A DNA stretch of 64,000 nt, taken from contig JAVHKY010000004.1 in NCBI GenBank assembly GCA_035079385.1, positions 16,151,001 through 16,215,000 on the forward strand, given 5' to 3'. The position numbers were made by a program, and so were the translations under genes. Within the stretch, counting starts at the first letter, position 1; every line of letters starts with the position of its first letter. The notes under the pieces were generated by a model. The model ran no database searches and was not told where the DNA came from. It was given only the letters and a program-made list of their open reading frames with translations. This stretch comes from Aspidiotus rigidus. Its lineage: Eukaryota > Arthropoda > Insecta > Hemiptera > Diaspididae. Below are positions 42,531 to 54,234 of the stretch, in pieces.

Positions 42531-43140
42531 CCCTCACTATGTCAAAGAGGTTCGGAATGCTTTTAATAAAAGTTCTGTTATCATTACAAAACCCTTGGTG
42601 AAAAAGCGTTTGCTCGAATCTAACGCAGTACCTCCTTTATTGTACGGCTTGTCTAAAATTCATAAGGCCAATACTCCCATGCGGCCTGTTGTATCCTCCG
42701 CCTACTCGCTCGCCAAATACCTGGACCGTTGGTTCAAATATCATATTGAATACGAGTCTCCTTACTCCGTCAAAAATTCAGTCTCCTTGGCCAGTAGGCT
42801 CAAAGATGAATTACTCCATCCTGGTACTGTTTTATGCTCCTTTGATATAGTCGGTCTGTTTCCGAACATCCCAAGAACGGCCACTTTCCAATATTTAGGC
42901 GACCTTCTTGTTAAATTTAATACTCCTCATGAAGAGTTGCAGGAGTTCTTTGATTTACTCAACGTCTGCTGGTCCCCTAATTTTTGTAAATTTAATGATA
43001 AATATTTTGAATTCCCGGAGGAAGTGGGCATTCCCATTTGGATCCCCGGTGTGTTCCCTTGTTTCGGAGGTCTTTATGTCGGAATTTGAGGCTGACCTCT
43101 TTTCCTCGGGCCAGTCATTCTTAAATCATGTTCACTATTG
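42531..43140 (+). pseudogene. PLE E: reverse transcriptase fingers/palm
   Basis: LLYGLSKIHKANTPMRPVVS, motif A CSFDIVGLFPNIPRTATF and GIPI, then a one-base deletion near 43035 after which GSPVCSLVSEVFMSEFE continues in the next frame. It ends FLNHVHYW before another shift. Confidence 0.88.
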
Positions 43141-44114
43141 GTACAGCTAGATATGTGGATGACGAGTTATGTGCGTGGACAGGACCCCACGAACTCCTTG
43201 GTGAGTTTCTTAAGTATCTAAATGCTCAGTTCCCCTCCATAAAATGTACTTTGGAGGTCGGTAATTCTACTATCAACTTCTTGGACCTTACCATCTCCGA
43301 AAGAGATGGGGCCCATGAGTTCACAATATACAGAAAAGATACTTCGACCGATATTGTTGTCCACGGGGCGTCATTCCGCCCTGTCGCCTATAAAATAACT
43401 GCTTTTAATAGTTTCATTCATCGACTCACTCACATCCCTTTGAGTCAAGCAGTCTTCCAGAAAGGACTACGTACTATAAAGTACTTGGCTTGGGTAAACG
43501 AGGTCAACTTGGACATTGACCTGATGGTCCGTAGGAAGATCACGCGGCAATGCCTTGATTCTACTACCTCCCTCCCTCGGGAGGAGAGACGTGAAGGCAG
43601 AAAGCGTTGCATTAAGTTCCCCTTCCTGGGTAAATTTTCGTTAGATTTGAGTCGCGTCCTTCGGCCCTTTGGTTTCCGGCTAGTTTTCTATAATCTCAAT
43701 ACATTAAAAGGAATGTTCGTTAGACTGGAGGACCCTATACCACCATTACAGAGGAGTGGGGTTTATAGTATAAGATGTAACGACTGTGACGGAATCTGCG
43801 TAGGTAAGACCGGTCGCCAGCTGCAAATAAGAGTGGCTGAGCACTTGACATCCTGGAAAAAGGGCAACTTGGGAGCATCGGCCGTCGTGGACCATTCAAT
43901 CACCTGCGGCCACAGTTTCAGAGAGGGGTCAGAGACCCTCCTCCATGGAGAAAGATCGTATTTCAAACGAATGGCGCTGGAAAATATCGAGATCATTCGC
44001 CACCCGAACAGCGATAACGTAACCATATTTAACAGGTATATTCCGGACGAGGGATTGGTTGAACTAATATATGAGTATGACTCACATCGTGAGGAGTCGT
44101 TAGTTCAATCATGA
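43128..44114 (+). pseudogene. PLE E: RT motif C, linker and GIY-YIG domain
   Basis: 328-codon open frame: ARYVDDELCAWTG (catalytic motif C), the conserved linker (TIYRKDTSTDIVVHG, CLDSTTSLPREE, LRPFGFRLVFYNLNTLKGMFV), then the GIY-YIG domain with GVYSIRCNDC and GICVGKTGRQLQIRVAEHL. The YIG tyrosine is replaced (CVG), which would impair cleavage. The tail YIPDEGLVELIYEYDSHREE is conserved. The first few residues (MFTIGT) are out of frame with the upstream RT. Confidence 0.9.
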
Positions 44115-44173
44115 TCTCACCGTTGTTTTCTATTGTCGACTGTTTCTCTGTCAGTCGCTTTCTATTCTCCGCC

Positions 44174-44200
44174 CGTTGATGGCTTCTTAGCCGAAAGTGC
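44174..44200 (+). ncRNA. Hammerhead-like hairpin motif (PLE E)
   Basis: GTTGAT, stem GGCT / AGCC around TCTT, then GAAAGTGC. The third and fourth stem pairs differ from copies A-C, and both strands of the stem have changed together. Confidence 0.5.
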
Positions 44201-44678
44201 TTGCGGTACTTTGTATTGTTTCGTTTCTGCGGCTTTAGCACCTTTCTTCATTCATTTACTCGTTGTAGTATTTGTCGTTCTAACCTTGAAGTTTATTGGT
44301 GAGGTCTAGGAAGTTTACCTCTGTACATTCGATTGAAAAGTTGGTCATAGAACAGAAGACTATCCCAGTGCAGAAATGCTGCAAGCTAAATTCCCATCCA
44401 TAGAAGAAGACCAAGGTGGGATAGATGCGCCATATCTTATTGAGCTGAATGAACCGCAGGACATAGAAATGCCAGTGACAAATGAGGAGATCATCGCAAT
44501 ATTAAGGAAGCAAAATAATCGGTCAGCACCCGGACCAGAAAACGCTGAAGAAAGCCAACAAGGCATAGCCAGGGATGATAACAGCCTGCATCAGTTGGGG
44601 CATTTTTCCAAAGGTGTGGAAACTTGGGCGCCTTCCAATATACCCAAAAAGTAGGGAATGCGATAGACTGACAGCAGG

Positions 44679-44691
44679 GTCATACCGACCA
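44679..44691. repeat. 13-bp TSD, left of the PLE palindrome
   Basis: GTCATACCGACCA, repeated exactly at 44962-44974. Confidence 0.92.
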
Positions 44692-44961
44692 TTAAACGAA
44701 TCCGTTCCTTAAGGTTACGGCTATCCATCATAAACGAAAAAACGAATACACTACAGGGAGAGTAAACAAATGCAAACCGCAGAAAATAAAAACGAAGGGA
44801 GCGCTTTCGGTTAAACAACCATCTTCAAACCTGAAATGAAAGCAAAGGCTTTCATTTCAGGTTTGAAGATGGTTGTTTAACCGAAAGCGCTCCCTTCGTT
44901 TTTATTTTCTGCGGTTTGCATTTGTTTACTCTCCCTGTAGTGTATTCGTTTTTTCGTTTAT
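44692..44961. mobile_element. PLE copy F: 270-bp palindromic terminal-repeat insertion
   Basis: The insert consists only of the PLE 3' untranslated end copied twice head-to-head. Arms of about 115 bp (about 44728-44844 and 44849-44961) look perfectly complementary around a 4-nt centre (AAAG). The left side extends about 36 bp further (TTAAACGAATCCGTTCCTTAAGG...), the same overhang as in PLE A. Both arms carry the hairpin motif. It has its own exact 13-bp TSD within the LINE RT. Confidence 0.93.
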
Positions 44962-44974
44962 GTCATACCGACCA
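44962..44974. repeat. 13-bp TSD, right of the PLE palindrome
   Basis: Second copy of GTCATACCGACCA. Skipping the insert restores the LINE string YRPL from the split VIPT/SYRP. Confidence 0.9.
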
Positions 44975-46961
44975 CTGACCCTCCTAAGCACCCTCGGCAA
45001 ATCGCAAGAGAAATGCATAGTAAATCGCACAGAGATAATTGCCCAACAGGTACTCTGCAGTACACAGTATGAATTCAGGAAAGGCCGAGGGTGTGAAGAG
45101 TGCATTCTTGCAGCAGTAAGAAGCATGGAATCAATGAGAGGAACTGGCAGAGTGGTTGCAGTGGCCTCGTTAGATATTAAAGGGGCTTTTGATCACTTAC
45201 TCTGGTCACATATATTGAGTGAACTACACCTTTGGCAGTTCAGAAAGAACCCTAGAATGAGACCGTCTACAGGGGAGTGTGGTTGGCCCACTCCTCTGGA
45301 ATCTAGGCTATAACTTTGTGATGGAAAAACTGCGGCAGCGGTGGGTGAAGTGTTTCTGTTATGCAGATGACACCCTCCTGCTGCTGAATGGTACCAACTT
45401 TGCTGAACTGGCCAGCAAAGTAAAGAGAGAAGTAGAGAAAATACAAGAAGAAATGAAACCTGCTGGGCTTCTACTCAACTATGAAAAGACGAAAAAATGC
45501 CTATGAGCCGCAGAGGGCAGACCCGGCCCCTCCCAATGAACATCAAACTGGGAAATATTGTTCTGAGATCAGTGCTGAATCTTAAATATCTGGGGGTCAC
45601 TCTAGATGACAGCTTGGATTGGAGGGAGCATCTAACAGTGATGTATAAGAAAGCTGCAACAGTGGTGGTGAAAATAACAATGATCGCACGTAACACATAT
45701 GGATACAGCAGTGAGGCTCGCGGAATAATGATCAATGATACAGTCGGTGCCCAGTTGATGTATGCAATCGCTTGCTGGGCACACAGACTGGAGGTGAAGT
45801 ACTGCAGCAAAATTGTAGATCAAATCCATAGACTGATGATGATTAATTACAGTCGCTTATACAGAATAGTCTCATACTTGCCAGCAACTGTAATTGCAGG
45901 CTGGCTGCCAATCAAGTATGGGATAGCAGAAAGGGCCATTCTATGGTCCCTCAAGAGGAAAACCAGACTCCTGCGACCCACCATTTTGAAAACGCCTCCT
46001 ACAGATTGCGATAACAAGAGGGAACATATGAGAAGATCGGTCGAATTATGAAATGCTGAATGGAACAAATGTGAAAAAGGGAAATGGACCAAAGAAGTCC
46101 TTCCAACAGCAAAAGAACACGGAGACGTAATATGCTCCATGTTAGCAATGGCCCTGTCAGGGCATGGTAGTTTTTCTGCATACAGATAACGCATCAAGAA
46201 AGCAAGTTCCCCTGCTTGCAATCATTGTGGAGATGGCAGCATACAAGACGCCAGGCATGTATTCAAAGAATGCGAAAAATATAGGGAAGGCAGGCCAGAA
46301 GACTGGACTGAGGCTGAAGAGAGAAAAGTAGATCTTGTGTCCCAGTTGATGAAAGGACAGAAATTCGCTAGAGAATAGGAAGAAGAAATAGAGATTGATC
46401 CCAAGGAAAAAAAGAAAATTGTTTGCAGCATCAGTGGCAATCTAAATGCAAAGAAGGCAACATTACTAGCCTTCAGCATAAGATTTCTCAATAGCCAGAC
46501 AACCATTCCGTTATTGTAATAGCCATACTTTAGCCTTATGCATAAGAACCCCCCAGCACTCTCTTTGAGAAACCTTTGGTACATGAGCGGAGTGCTGGGG
46601 CCAATAGTCCATAGCCCATATAGTCTCTCCGTCCATCACTGAGCACTGCCTTTGTATACTCAGTGGTGGACAAATGGGCAATAAAATTCCCCCACCGAGT
46701 AAATTCGGATTGGGGACCCCATCATAAAAAAAAAAAAAAAAAAAGTTAGGTCTCTTTGGTGTGTTTTAACGGCCGTGAAGCATGACATAATTATAAGCTC
46801 TCGATAGTTTGTTGGTTGGGTACGACGTGATTTGAGTCGCCAATGGCTGTCCTGATTCTCCCGTTGGCGTGCTATCAATCGAAGTAAAAAATTCCGTCAC
46901 TTTCTTATGGTATTTAAAAGGTATTGACGAGCTAGAATGCGATTGTGAGTCTGCAACTTAC

Positions 46962-47075
46962 TTTCAATAGAGGCCAAGGCAGAGAAATATAGCGGAGGGA
47001 AGTTTGAAATGAGTTTTTCAGCATTTGTTATGAGTTCTTTGACAACAGGTTGGGTTGTCATCGATTTGGACCGAG
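46962..47075 (-). other. Possible host coding exon (38 codons)
   Basis: Minus strand. A pyrimidine-rich CTTCACTTTCTTCATAG acceptor is followed by an open segment RSKSMTTQPVVKELITNAEK, then LISNFPPLYFSALASIE, and a consensus donor A|GTAAGT (46956-46961). The 114-nt length keeps phase (1 in, 1 out). I do not recognise the protein, and neighbouring exons were not found. It could also be chance or transposon debris. Confidence 0.35.
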
Positions 47076-49370
47076 CTATGAAGAAAGTGAAGACTCTACG
47101 ATAGTATGAAATATCGCATTATTCATCATTAGTAATAAAGAACGATAATGTTTTACCATTTTCCTGGTGCGACAAAATGAGATCGTTAAAAAAAAGAAGC
47201 TTTATTCAAGCGCAAATGTCACACCATATTTGAATGATGTCTTGTCCAACATCGTGTTTCGCATGTGACATACCGGTAGCTTTTTTTTATTTTTCGAGGC
47301 ATTAACTTTCCAGCAGAATAATGAACAAGAATATGTGCTTACTTTCATCGTTTTTGCGAGATATCCAACACGTATATCTAGATACATTTTCAACGTCTAA
47401 TTGAACTCGTTAGCGTTGCTGTCGAGAAAAATCTCTTCCTCTAGCTATTTTGAAAACGATGTCCGTTCACGTTACGCTTTATAGCGTATGGTTGAAATCG
47501 CAATTCGAAAATTATTGCGCAATATTATTTCATGGGACGTATTGGTCTCTACGGATTCGCAGTTGTCCTAGTGGTTTTCTAATTGTGCTCTCCTTCGAGG
47601 TAGAAAGAAATACAATTCTCTGCGCTAACCAATTAAGAACAATAGAAAAGCTTTTATGATAAATTACAGCGCGCTCTCACGATACTGCAGTAACAACATC
47701 TCAATATTAATCGTTTCGATCCTAATAACCGCGGCAATTTTCTACACAGGAACACGAAGAGTGATCAGATTTATGATACGAGAAGGTATATTCTCACGTA
47801 CGTGTTTACGACTGCACCACATATGTATAAACCTGGTCTCAATTTATAGCGAACTTTTTGAGTACATCTCTATTTAATCGTTAGGTAGTATTCAGTTTCG
47901 AATGCGGGGAATTTCGTGTTCCATTTTTCGAACGCAGACAGCGTGGTTATTTTTGACATTCGTTCGCACGATTTATTAACGCACAGGAAAATCGGCGTGA
48001 AAGTTGATCTGCGCTCGTAAATTACAAATATCTATACTACGAGTATACAGGAGATACAGTGCAGTGTGAAAATATCGATTACACGTCATATATATGGTAT
48101 TCGGCTCGTGTCTTTTCAAAATGTGTGATTTATTACCGCGGTCTCCTTCCGCCAAAAGGATGTCCCCGAAAATGATGAGAGTGTTCGTATGAAATCATAA
48201 AAGTTTCTAGGTAGGCGCGCAAAAGCTTATGTCATCAAAAAATTTTCTCATGTACAGGAGAGAAAATTTTACAAAACATTCTAAAGCACAGATTGACATA
48301 TTTGGGGCTACGAAAGGTAACTAATAAGGTGAGGGTAAAATTTTATATCCTTGGGTAACATTCTCAATCTCAGTGGGTGCTGAACAGATGAATTTTTTAA
48401 GCTTTGGTTTGAAAGCTACCTTGGTCATCGGAGGAAGCGTAGGAATACTGTTTCAACGAGACAAAATTTTCAAGTCTTTTTCGTCTCGCAACATTAAAAA
48501 TTTTGAAATCCTTCCAGACCCTCTCTATTGGAAGATCTTTTTGTGTTGAAGTTTTCTATAAAGAAATCGCACCATAGACCTGAGAAAAACCCTGAGCTGA
48601 AGGAAATAGAGGGAAAAATACAAAAAATTGTGCCAATAATCATTACAATCACTTCGAGTGTCCCGGACGAGCAAAGCTGCAGGAGTAGAGGGGTACTATA
48701 GTAAACTACCTGTGATATGCGACTTCAGTCCCTGAGCGTTACAAATGAAGTGGTATGCAGTATAGTTGATGGGTGGCCGGCTGTATTAGGACTGTCTCTT
48801 GCATACTCACCTCAGTCACGACAAGAACCATTCCCCATAAACATAATGGAACCAATATTAAGTGGGTTGAGGCTCACCACGCGAGCCATAAAGTACCGTA
48901 AAAAAATGTTACGGTAGAAGCGAACGTAGCTCCTCCCCGACATATAAAGTATTCGGAAACTAAATAGCAGTTCTAGTCTCGATCGTCTCCAACTTCCGCT
49001 AGTATCTCGTAACTTATAAAAATTTGCTTAATCAATAATATTTTAGGCTCAACCAGCGTACATGTTCACTCACTCCTTTCGTTCGCCTCCTCCCTGCGCG
49101 TCCAAATCACGTGTTAAAACATAATCTTGGCCGGAGTATATTGGCATATACATGTCTTTGGTCCGAGGGTCACTTAGAAATATGCGTGACGTGACGCTTT
49201 ATGACGCGACGTCTTCAATGACCATGACCTACTTTAGGGACTTGAAAAATTCGAAGACCTAATATACAGAACACTAGACTCGTCTGGTTCAAAAGATAGT
49301 TAGTATAGTTGAACATATACACTAAACTAGACTTATACTGACTCAATCTCATTAATAAACTTCGATATGA
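47076..49370. other. Intergenic DNA, nothing firm
   Basis: AT-rich, only short frames. At 49140-49240 is the inverted partner of the dispersed repeat at 8369-8520. Confidence 0.4.
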
Positions 49371-49373
49371 TAC

Positions 49374-51925
49374 AATGACCGAAAGAACTTGGATCCCGAC
49401 TCTCATTGATTTCTCTCGTTCGAAACCAAGAGGTGCACTACTTTTAGCCGACCAATGGTCAATCCTAGACTAGGTCCGAGACCACAAAACCCAAATATGG
49501 TACATCAATGAAGAGAACTTGAATACCAATTCTCATCGATTCCTCTTGTTTAAAAAAAGTGATGCCCTACTTTCCACATATCAAAGTTTGATCCTTGGAC
49601 TACGGCTAATACCACAAAACTTCTATACTGTACACCAACAAAGAGAACTTGGATCCCGACTCTCATTGATTTCTCTCGTTCGAAACAAAGAGGTGCACTA
49701 CTTTTAGCCGACCAACGGTCGATCCTAGACTAGGTCCGAGACCACAAACCCAAATATACATCAATGAAGAGAACTTGAATACCAATTCTCATCGATTCCT
49801 CTTGTTTCAAACAAGAGGGGTCTAATTTTCACAGACAATGATCGATCCTTAGACTACGGCTAATAGCGCAAAACTTCAACATTGTACACCAACAACAAGA
49901 ACTTGGATCACGACTCTCATTGATTTCTCTTGTTCGAAACAAGGAGGTGCACAACTTTTAGCAAACCTACGGTCGATCCTACACTAGGTTCGAGAACACA
50001 AAACCCAAATATGGTACATCAATGAAGAGAACTTGAATACCAATTCTCATCGATTCCTCTTGTTTCAAACAAGAGGGGCTTAATTTTCACAGACAATGAT
50101 CGATCCTTGGACTATGGCTAACACCGCAAAACTTCCATATTGTACACCAACAAAGAGAACTTGAATCCCGACTCTCATTGATTTCTCTCCTTCGGAAAAA
50201 AGAGGTGCACTACTTTGAGCAAACCAACGGTCGATCCTAGACTAGGTCCGAGAATATGGTACATCAATGAAGAGAACTTGAATACCAATTCTCATCGATT
50301 CCTCTTGTTTAAAAAGAGGTGCACTACTTTCCTCAGACCAATGATCGATCCTTGGACTACGGCTAACACCGCAAAACTTCAACATTGTACACCAACAAGA
50401 AGTACTTGGATCCCGACTTTCATTGATTTCTCTTGTTCGAAACAAAGAGGTGCACTACTTTTAGCAGACCAACGGTCGATCCTAGACTAGGTCCGAGACC
50501 ACAAACCCAAATATACATCAATGAAGAGAACTTGAATACCAATTCTCATCGATTCCTCTTGTTTAAAAAAGAGGAGCCCTACTTTCCACAGACCAATGGT
50601 CGATCTTTGTATCACGTCAAATTCCAACATGATACACCAACAAAGAGAACTCGAATCCCGACTCTCATTGATTTCTCTTGTTCGAAACAAAGGGGTGCAC
50701 TACTTTTAGCAGACCAACGGTCAATCCTAGACTAGGTCCGAGATCACAAAACCCAAATATGGTACATCAATGAAGAGAACTTGAATACCAATTCTAATCG
50801 ATTTCTCTTGTTTAAAAAGAGGTGCACTACTTTCCGCAGACCAATGATCGATCCTTAGACTACGGCTAATGCCGCAAAACTTCAATATTGTACACCAACA
50901 AAGAGAACTTGAATCCCGACTCTCATTGATTTCTCTCGTCCGAAACAAAGAGGTGCACTACTTTTAGCAGACCCACGGTCGATCCTAGACTAGGTCCGAG
51001 ACCACGAAACCCAAAAATGGTATATCAATGAAGAGAACTTAAATACCAATTCTCATCAATTCCTCTTGTTTAAAAAAAGTGGTGCCTTACTTTCCACATA
51101 TCAAAGTTTGATCCTTGGACTACGGCTAATACCACAAAACTTCAATACTGTACACCAACAAAGAGAACTTGGATCCCGACTCTCATTGATTTCTCTTGTT
51201 CGAAACAAAGAGGTGCACTACTTTTAGCAGACCAACGGTCGATCCTAGACTAGGTCCGAGAATATGGTACATCAATGAAGAGAACTTGAATCCCAATTCT
51301 CATCGATTCCTCTTGTTTAAAAAGAGGTGCACTACTTTCCGCAGACCAATGATCGATCCTTGGACTACGGCTAACACTGCAAAACTTCAACACTGTACAC
51401 CAACAAAAGAACTTGGATCCCGACTCTTCTTGATTTCTCTTGTTCGAAAAAGGGGTGCACTACTTTTAGCAGACCAACGGTCGATCCTAGACTAGGTCCA
51501 AGACCACAAGACCCAAATATGGTACATCAATGAAGAGAACTTGAATACCAATTCTCATCGATTCCTCTTGTTTGAAAAAAGAGGTGCCCTACTTTCCACA
51601 GACCAATGTTCGATCCTTGAACTACGGCTAACACCGCAAAACTTCAATATTGTACACCAACAAAGAGAACTCGAATCCCGACTCTCATTGATTTCTCTTG
51701 TTCGAAACAAATAGGTGCCCTACTTTCCACAAACCAATGGTCGATCTTTGTATCACGCCAAATTCCAACGTGATACACCAACAAAGAGTACTGGTACCCC
51801 ATTTGTTATCGATTTCTCTTGTTTAATAAGGGGTACCATTTCTGGCAGACCGATGGTCGATCCTTGGACTGGGTCTAAGACCGCGAAATTTTCATTTGGT
51901 ACCTTGAGTCTAAGAAGTATGGAAG
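49374..51925. repeat. Satellite array with dimeric (A/B) higher-order structure
   Basis: About 20 monomers of 117-130 bp. Two types alternate: type B has ATCCCGACTCTCATTGATTT and ends GACTAGGTCCGAGACCAC; type A has ATACCAATTCTCATCGATTC and ends TTGGACTACGGCTAACACC. Type-B anchors fall at 49401, 49661, 49915, 50173, 50418, 50663, 50921, 51181, 51425 and 51683; type-A anchors lie between them. The dimer repeat is about 256 bp. The last unit (from about 51775) is diverged. Open frames through the array are not conserved in phase. Confidence 0.95.
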
Positions 51926-54230
51926 ACAAAAAAGAACTCTAATTATGACAATTAAGTAATAGCGAATATAAACTAACCTGCAGCGTATGTTACCGTGAAG
52001 TAAGGGCAAAATTACTCGTGTTAGTGAACGACTTCAGGGTGTAAGTAGAACTTAAGATGGTGGAAATCGCCATCCATCAAATGTTACTCCTTCATCCTTT
52101 GCATTCAAAATTTCCATCCAATCATAATCAATTACCCACCCTTTCATAGCCTTTATTCGCACATCAAGTCTCCAACTTTTAATCCAATGAGTTCGATTTT
52201 ACAAGAGTCCTAGAAATACGGGTGAGGATATGGACCGTCAAATTGAGTCATTACGTCATAATTTATCCTCAGAATTCCTTATTCTGATAACATTTTATCA
52301 CATAAAGTAGTGCCGAAGGAAAATGCAAAACTCAGCGCTATTCGGGGATGTAAAACTCAACTAATTGTACGAATTCCTCACCTCGATAGAGAACTGCAAG
52401 GATAAATGACGATTAAATATGATGGTCCATGTCCTCACTACCACTACGCTGGTGGCCTCATTAATCTCATCAGTGCGGTAAATGAAGAGATGGACGTCCT
52501 CAAAATAAATTCCATAGCGATAAATTTCCAATTTTTGAAACAATCTCAAGAGGAGGGAAGGAGAAGGTAATGCCTCCGTAAACAGCTATCATATCCCGCA
52601 AAAAATCGCCGTGATAAATAGTGACCGAAATTCACAACCCAAGTTGATGTAGGCAACTCATTTGGCGTCTACTATAATAATAACATCAATAATTATTATT
52701 GCGGTTGATGCGTAAAACTAGTCAACCGGTTGCACGCAACTTTAATACAGAAAAAATCTCCGCGGAAGAGGCGACCTTGACAGTCGTGTTCTATTCTACG
52801 TGCTGCACTCAGACACATAGTAAACAATAACCACATAATTTACATAAATCATTGTTTAACCAACTGTTATCCAATTATCGAAACTCACGAATTAGTCTCG
52901 TTTCCGACTGCCACTCGCTAACAGACACCTATTTATAATATACGAGCTTTTGAGTTCAGGCGCTGATGTATTCTATTCGTCGTACAATTTCAAACAGGTA
53001 TACAAGAATAGGTCGTCAATATATATATTCGTATACATTGCGCGAATAAAATTTCAAACAGCGTCATTTCACGCTTGTTTGTTCGATCGAGACAAGAGAC
53101 AGCATTCGAATTAGCTTCCTATTCATCGTCAAACGATGTATTCGTAATTATTATACGGAAACATTTACCGGAACACAATAGGCGAGTTAATGGTATGCGA
53201 GTCAAGTAGACCACCGTAAACTCTCTATACATTTACGTGAAGAAAGTTTTTGGAACTTTGAATACGTTCAAAGAAAAAAAATAGAAAGAAAAAAAAAACC
53301 ATATTTACCGGTCTAGTGGTATTGGAACAGCATTGCTAAACAAATTCAAGTTCTGGCTTAATGTAGTGGGTCTATCTGGGTTTGTTCTGTTGAAAATGCG
53401 TAAGAATCCGATTCACTTTCTATAAAATAATGCGATAACCTTCAGAGAATGTAAAATCTTTCCTTAAGAGAGAAACGAAGTATTGATGGATGGAAAAATG
53501 TTTTCAAGACGAAGAAGAGAAATTTGATGAAAAATTGCAATTCTGGCACGAATTCAAACTCGATGAGCGTTTGGTCGAACAGTGATCAAGTTCAATTAAA
53601 GTGCAGATATCTTTTTAATGCGTTTCATCGTCTCGATCTGAAATAAACGGAGATGTATTTCATAAAAGTACGTGTATTATTTTTTTTTAGTAAAATCCAG
53701 ACGTTGCCCTTTCGCAAATTCAAGTTAAATTCTATAATCTCTGAAAAGAATTTATGAATCTATCAGACATTTCTTCTCTTATTTTTCTTGCACTCCAAGT
53801 TCAGCTTGTTCATAAGAAAATCGTGACATGTTGAATTCATAAATAAGTAAATTTTATAGAGTTTTATGGTACGTAGACGATTTATTTTCTTAGCACATTT
53901 ATGTTTTTAAAAACGTTTTAAATATTCAGAATTCGAGACGCTCTTCACAGCTTCCTTTTTAAACTAGTTTATGAATAATAATAATACCTCCAATAATTAC
54001 ATGTTTATCAGCATAATATTAAAATACTAGGTACATCAGAAAACTGATAATTAAAATAATTCATCGAAAATATATTTTTTAAAGGAATCCGGGTCCAAGC
54101 TCAGCGATGACTCTGCACTAGAGGAGAGCGAAAGTTATGCACTCGACTATAAATGACTTCTGAGTAGAACCAACAACAACGAAATGCCCTCTATACACAA
54201 TTTTTTTCGGTTTTGAGCAAGCAAACACGC
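51926..54230. other. Intergenic DNA, nothing recognised
   Basis: AT-rich, with A-runs (53274-53300). No domain or element end was seen. Confidence 0.45.
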
Positions 54231-54234
54231 GAGT

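Larger units (their letters stand above)
40580..44300 (+). mobile_element. PLE copy E (plus strand), 5'-truncated, with TRIM and MULE inserts
   Basis: PLE of a family related to copy C. It begins at GLDQEFHPRVI (about 40597), is cut by a TRIM (40633-41293), resumes NNSQMESSKDELNLLQKGLKFS, is cut by MULE-2 (41658-42521), resumes FPHYVKEVRNAF, and runs through the RT and GIY-YIG to a 3' UTR with the hairpin motif at 44174-44200. At least three frameshifts are present (about 41535, 43035, 43140). Both insertions read through perfectly if removed with one TSD copy. Confidence 0.9.
44340..46743 (+). mobile_element. R1/LOA-like LINE with poly(A), interrupted by a PLE palindrome
   Basis: RT start ITNEEIIAILRKQ-like (44376-44600), break by the palindrome insert at 44692-44961, then SYRPLTLLSTLGK, YEFRKGRGCEECILAAVRSME, SLDIKGAFDHLLW (motif A), FCYADDTLLLL (motif C), NLKYLGVTLDDSLDWREH, a long C-terminal domain (45497-46051) and a CNHCGDGSIQDARHVFKECEKY zinc-like tail. 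It ends with a 19-nt A tract (about 46726-46744). Frameshifts and stops make it inactive; a deletion removes part of the RT near 45260. It is 5'-truncated, abutting the end of PLE E. Confidence 0.87.

Noticed and set aside
44591..45313. Frames starting MFNRKRSLRFYF on both strands
   Set aside because: Created by the PLE palindrome read from either side; only the downstream LINE RT part (from about 44965) is meaningful.
47656..47877. 73-codon hydrophobic plus-strand frame
   Set aside because: No homology recognised and no gene context.
49374..51925. CRISPR-like array
   Set aside because: Monomers repeat over their full length with no unique spacers, in clearly eukaryotic DNA.
49519..51942. 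Several 60-100 codon frames in the satellite
   Set aside because: They recur because the DNA repeats; monomer lengths (117-130 bp) are not kept in phase, so coding is unlikely.
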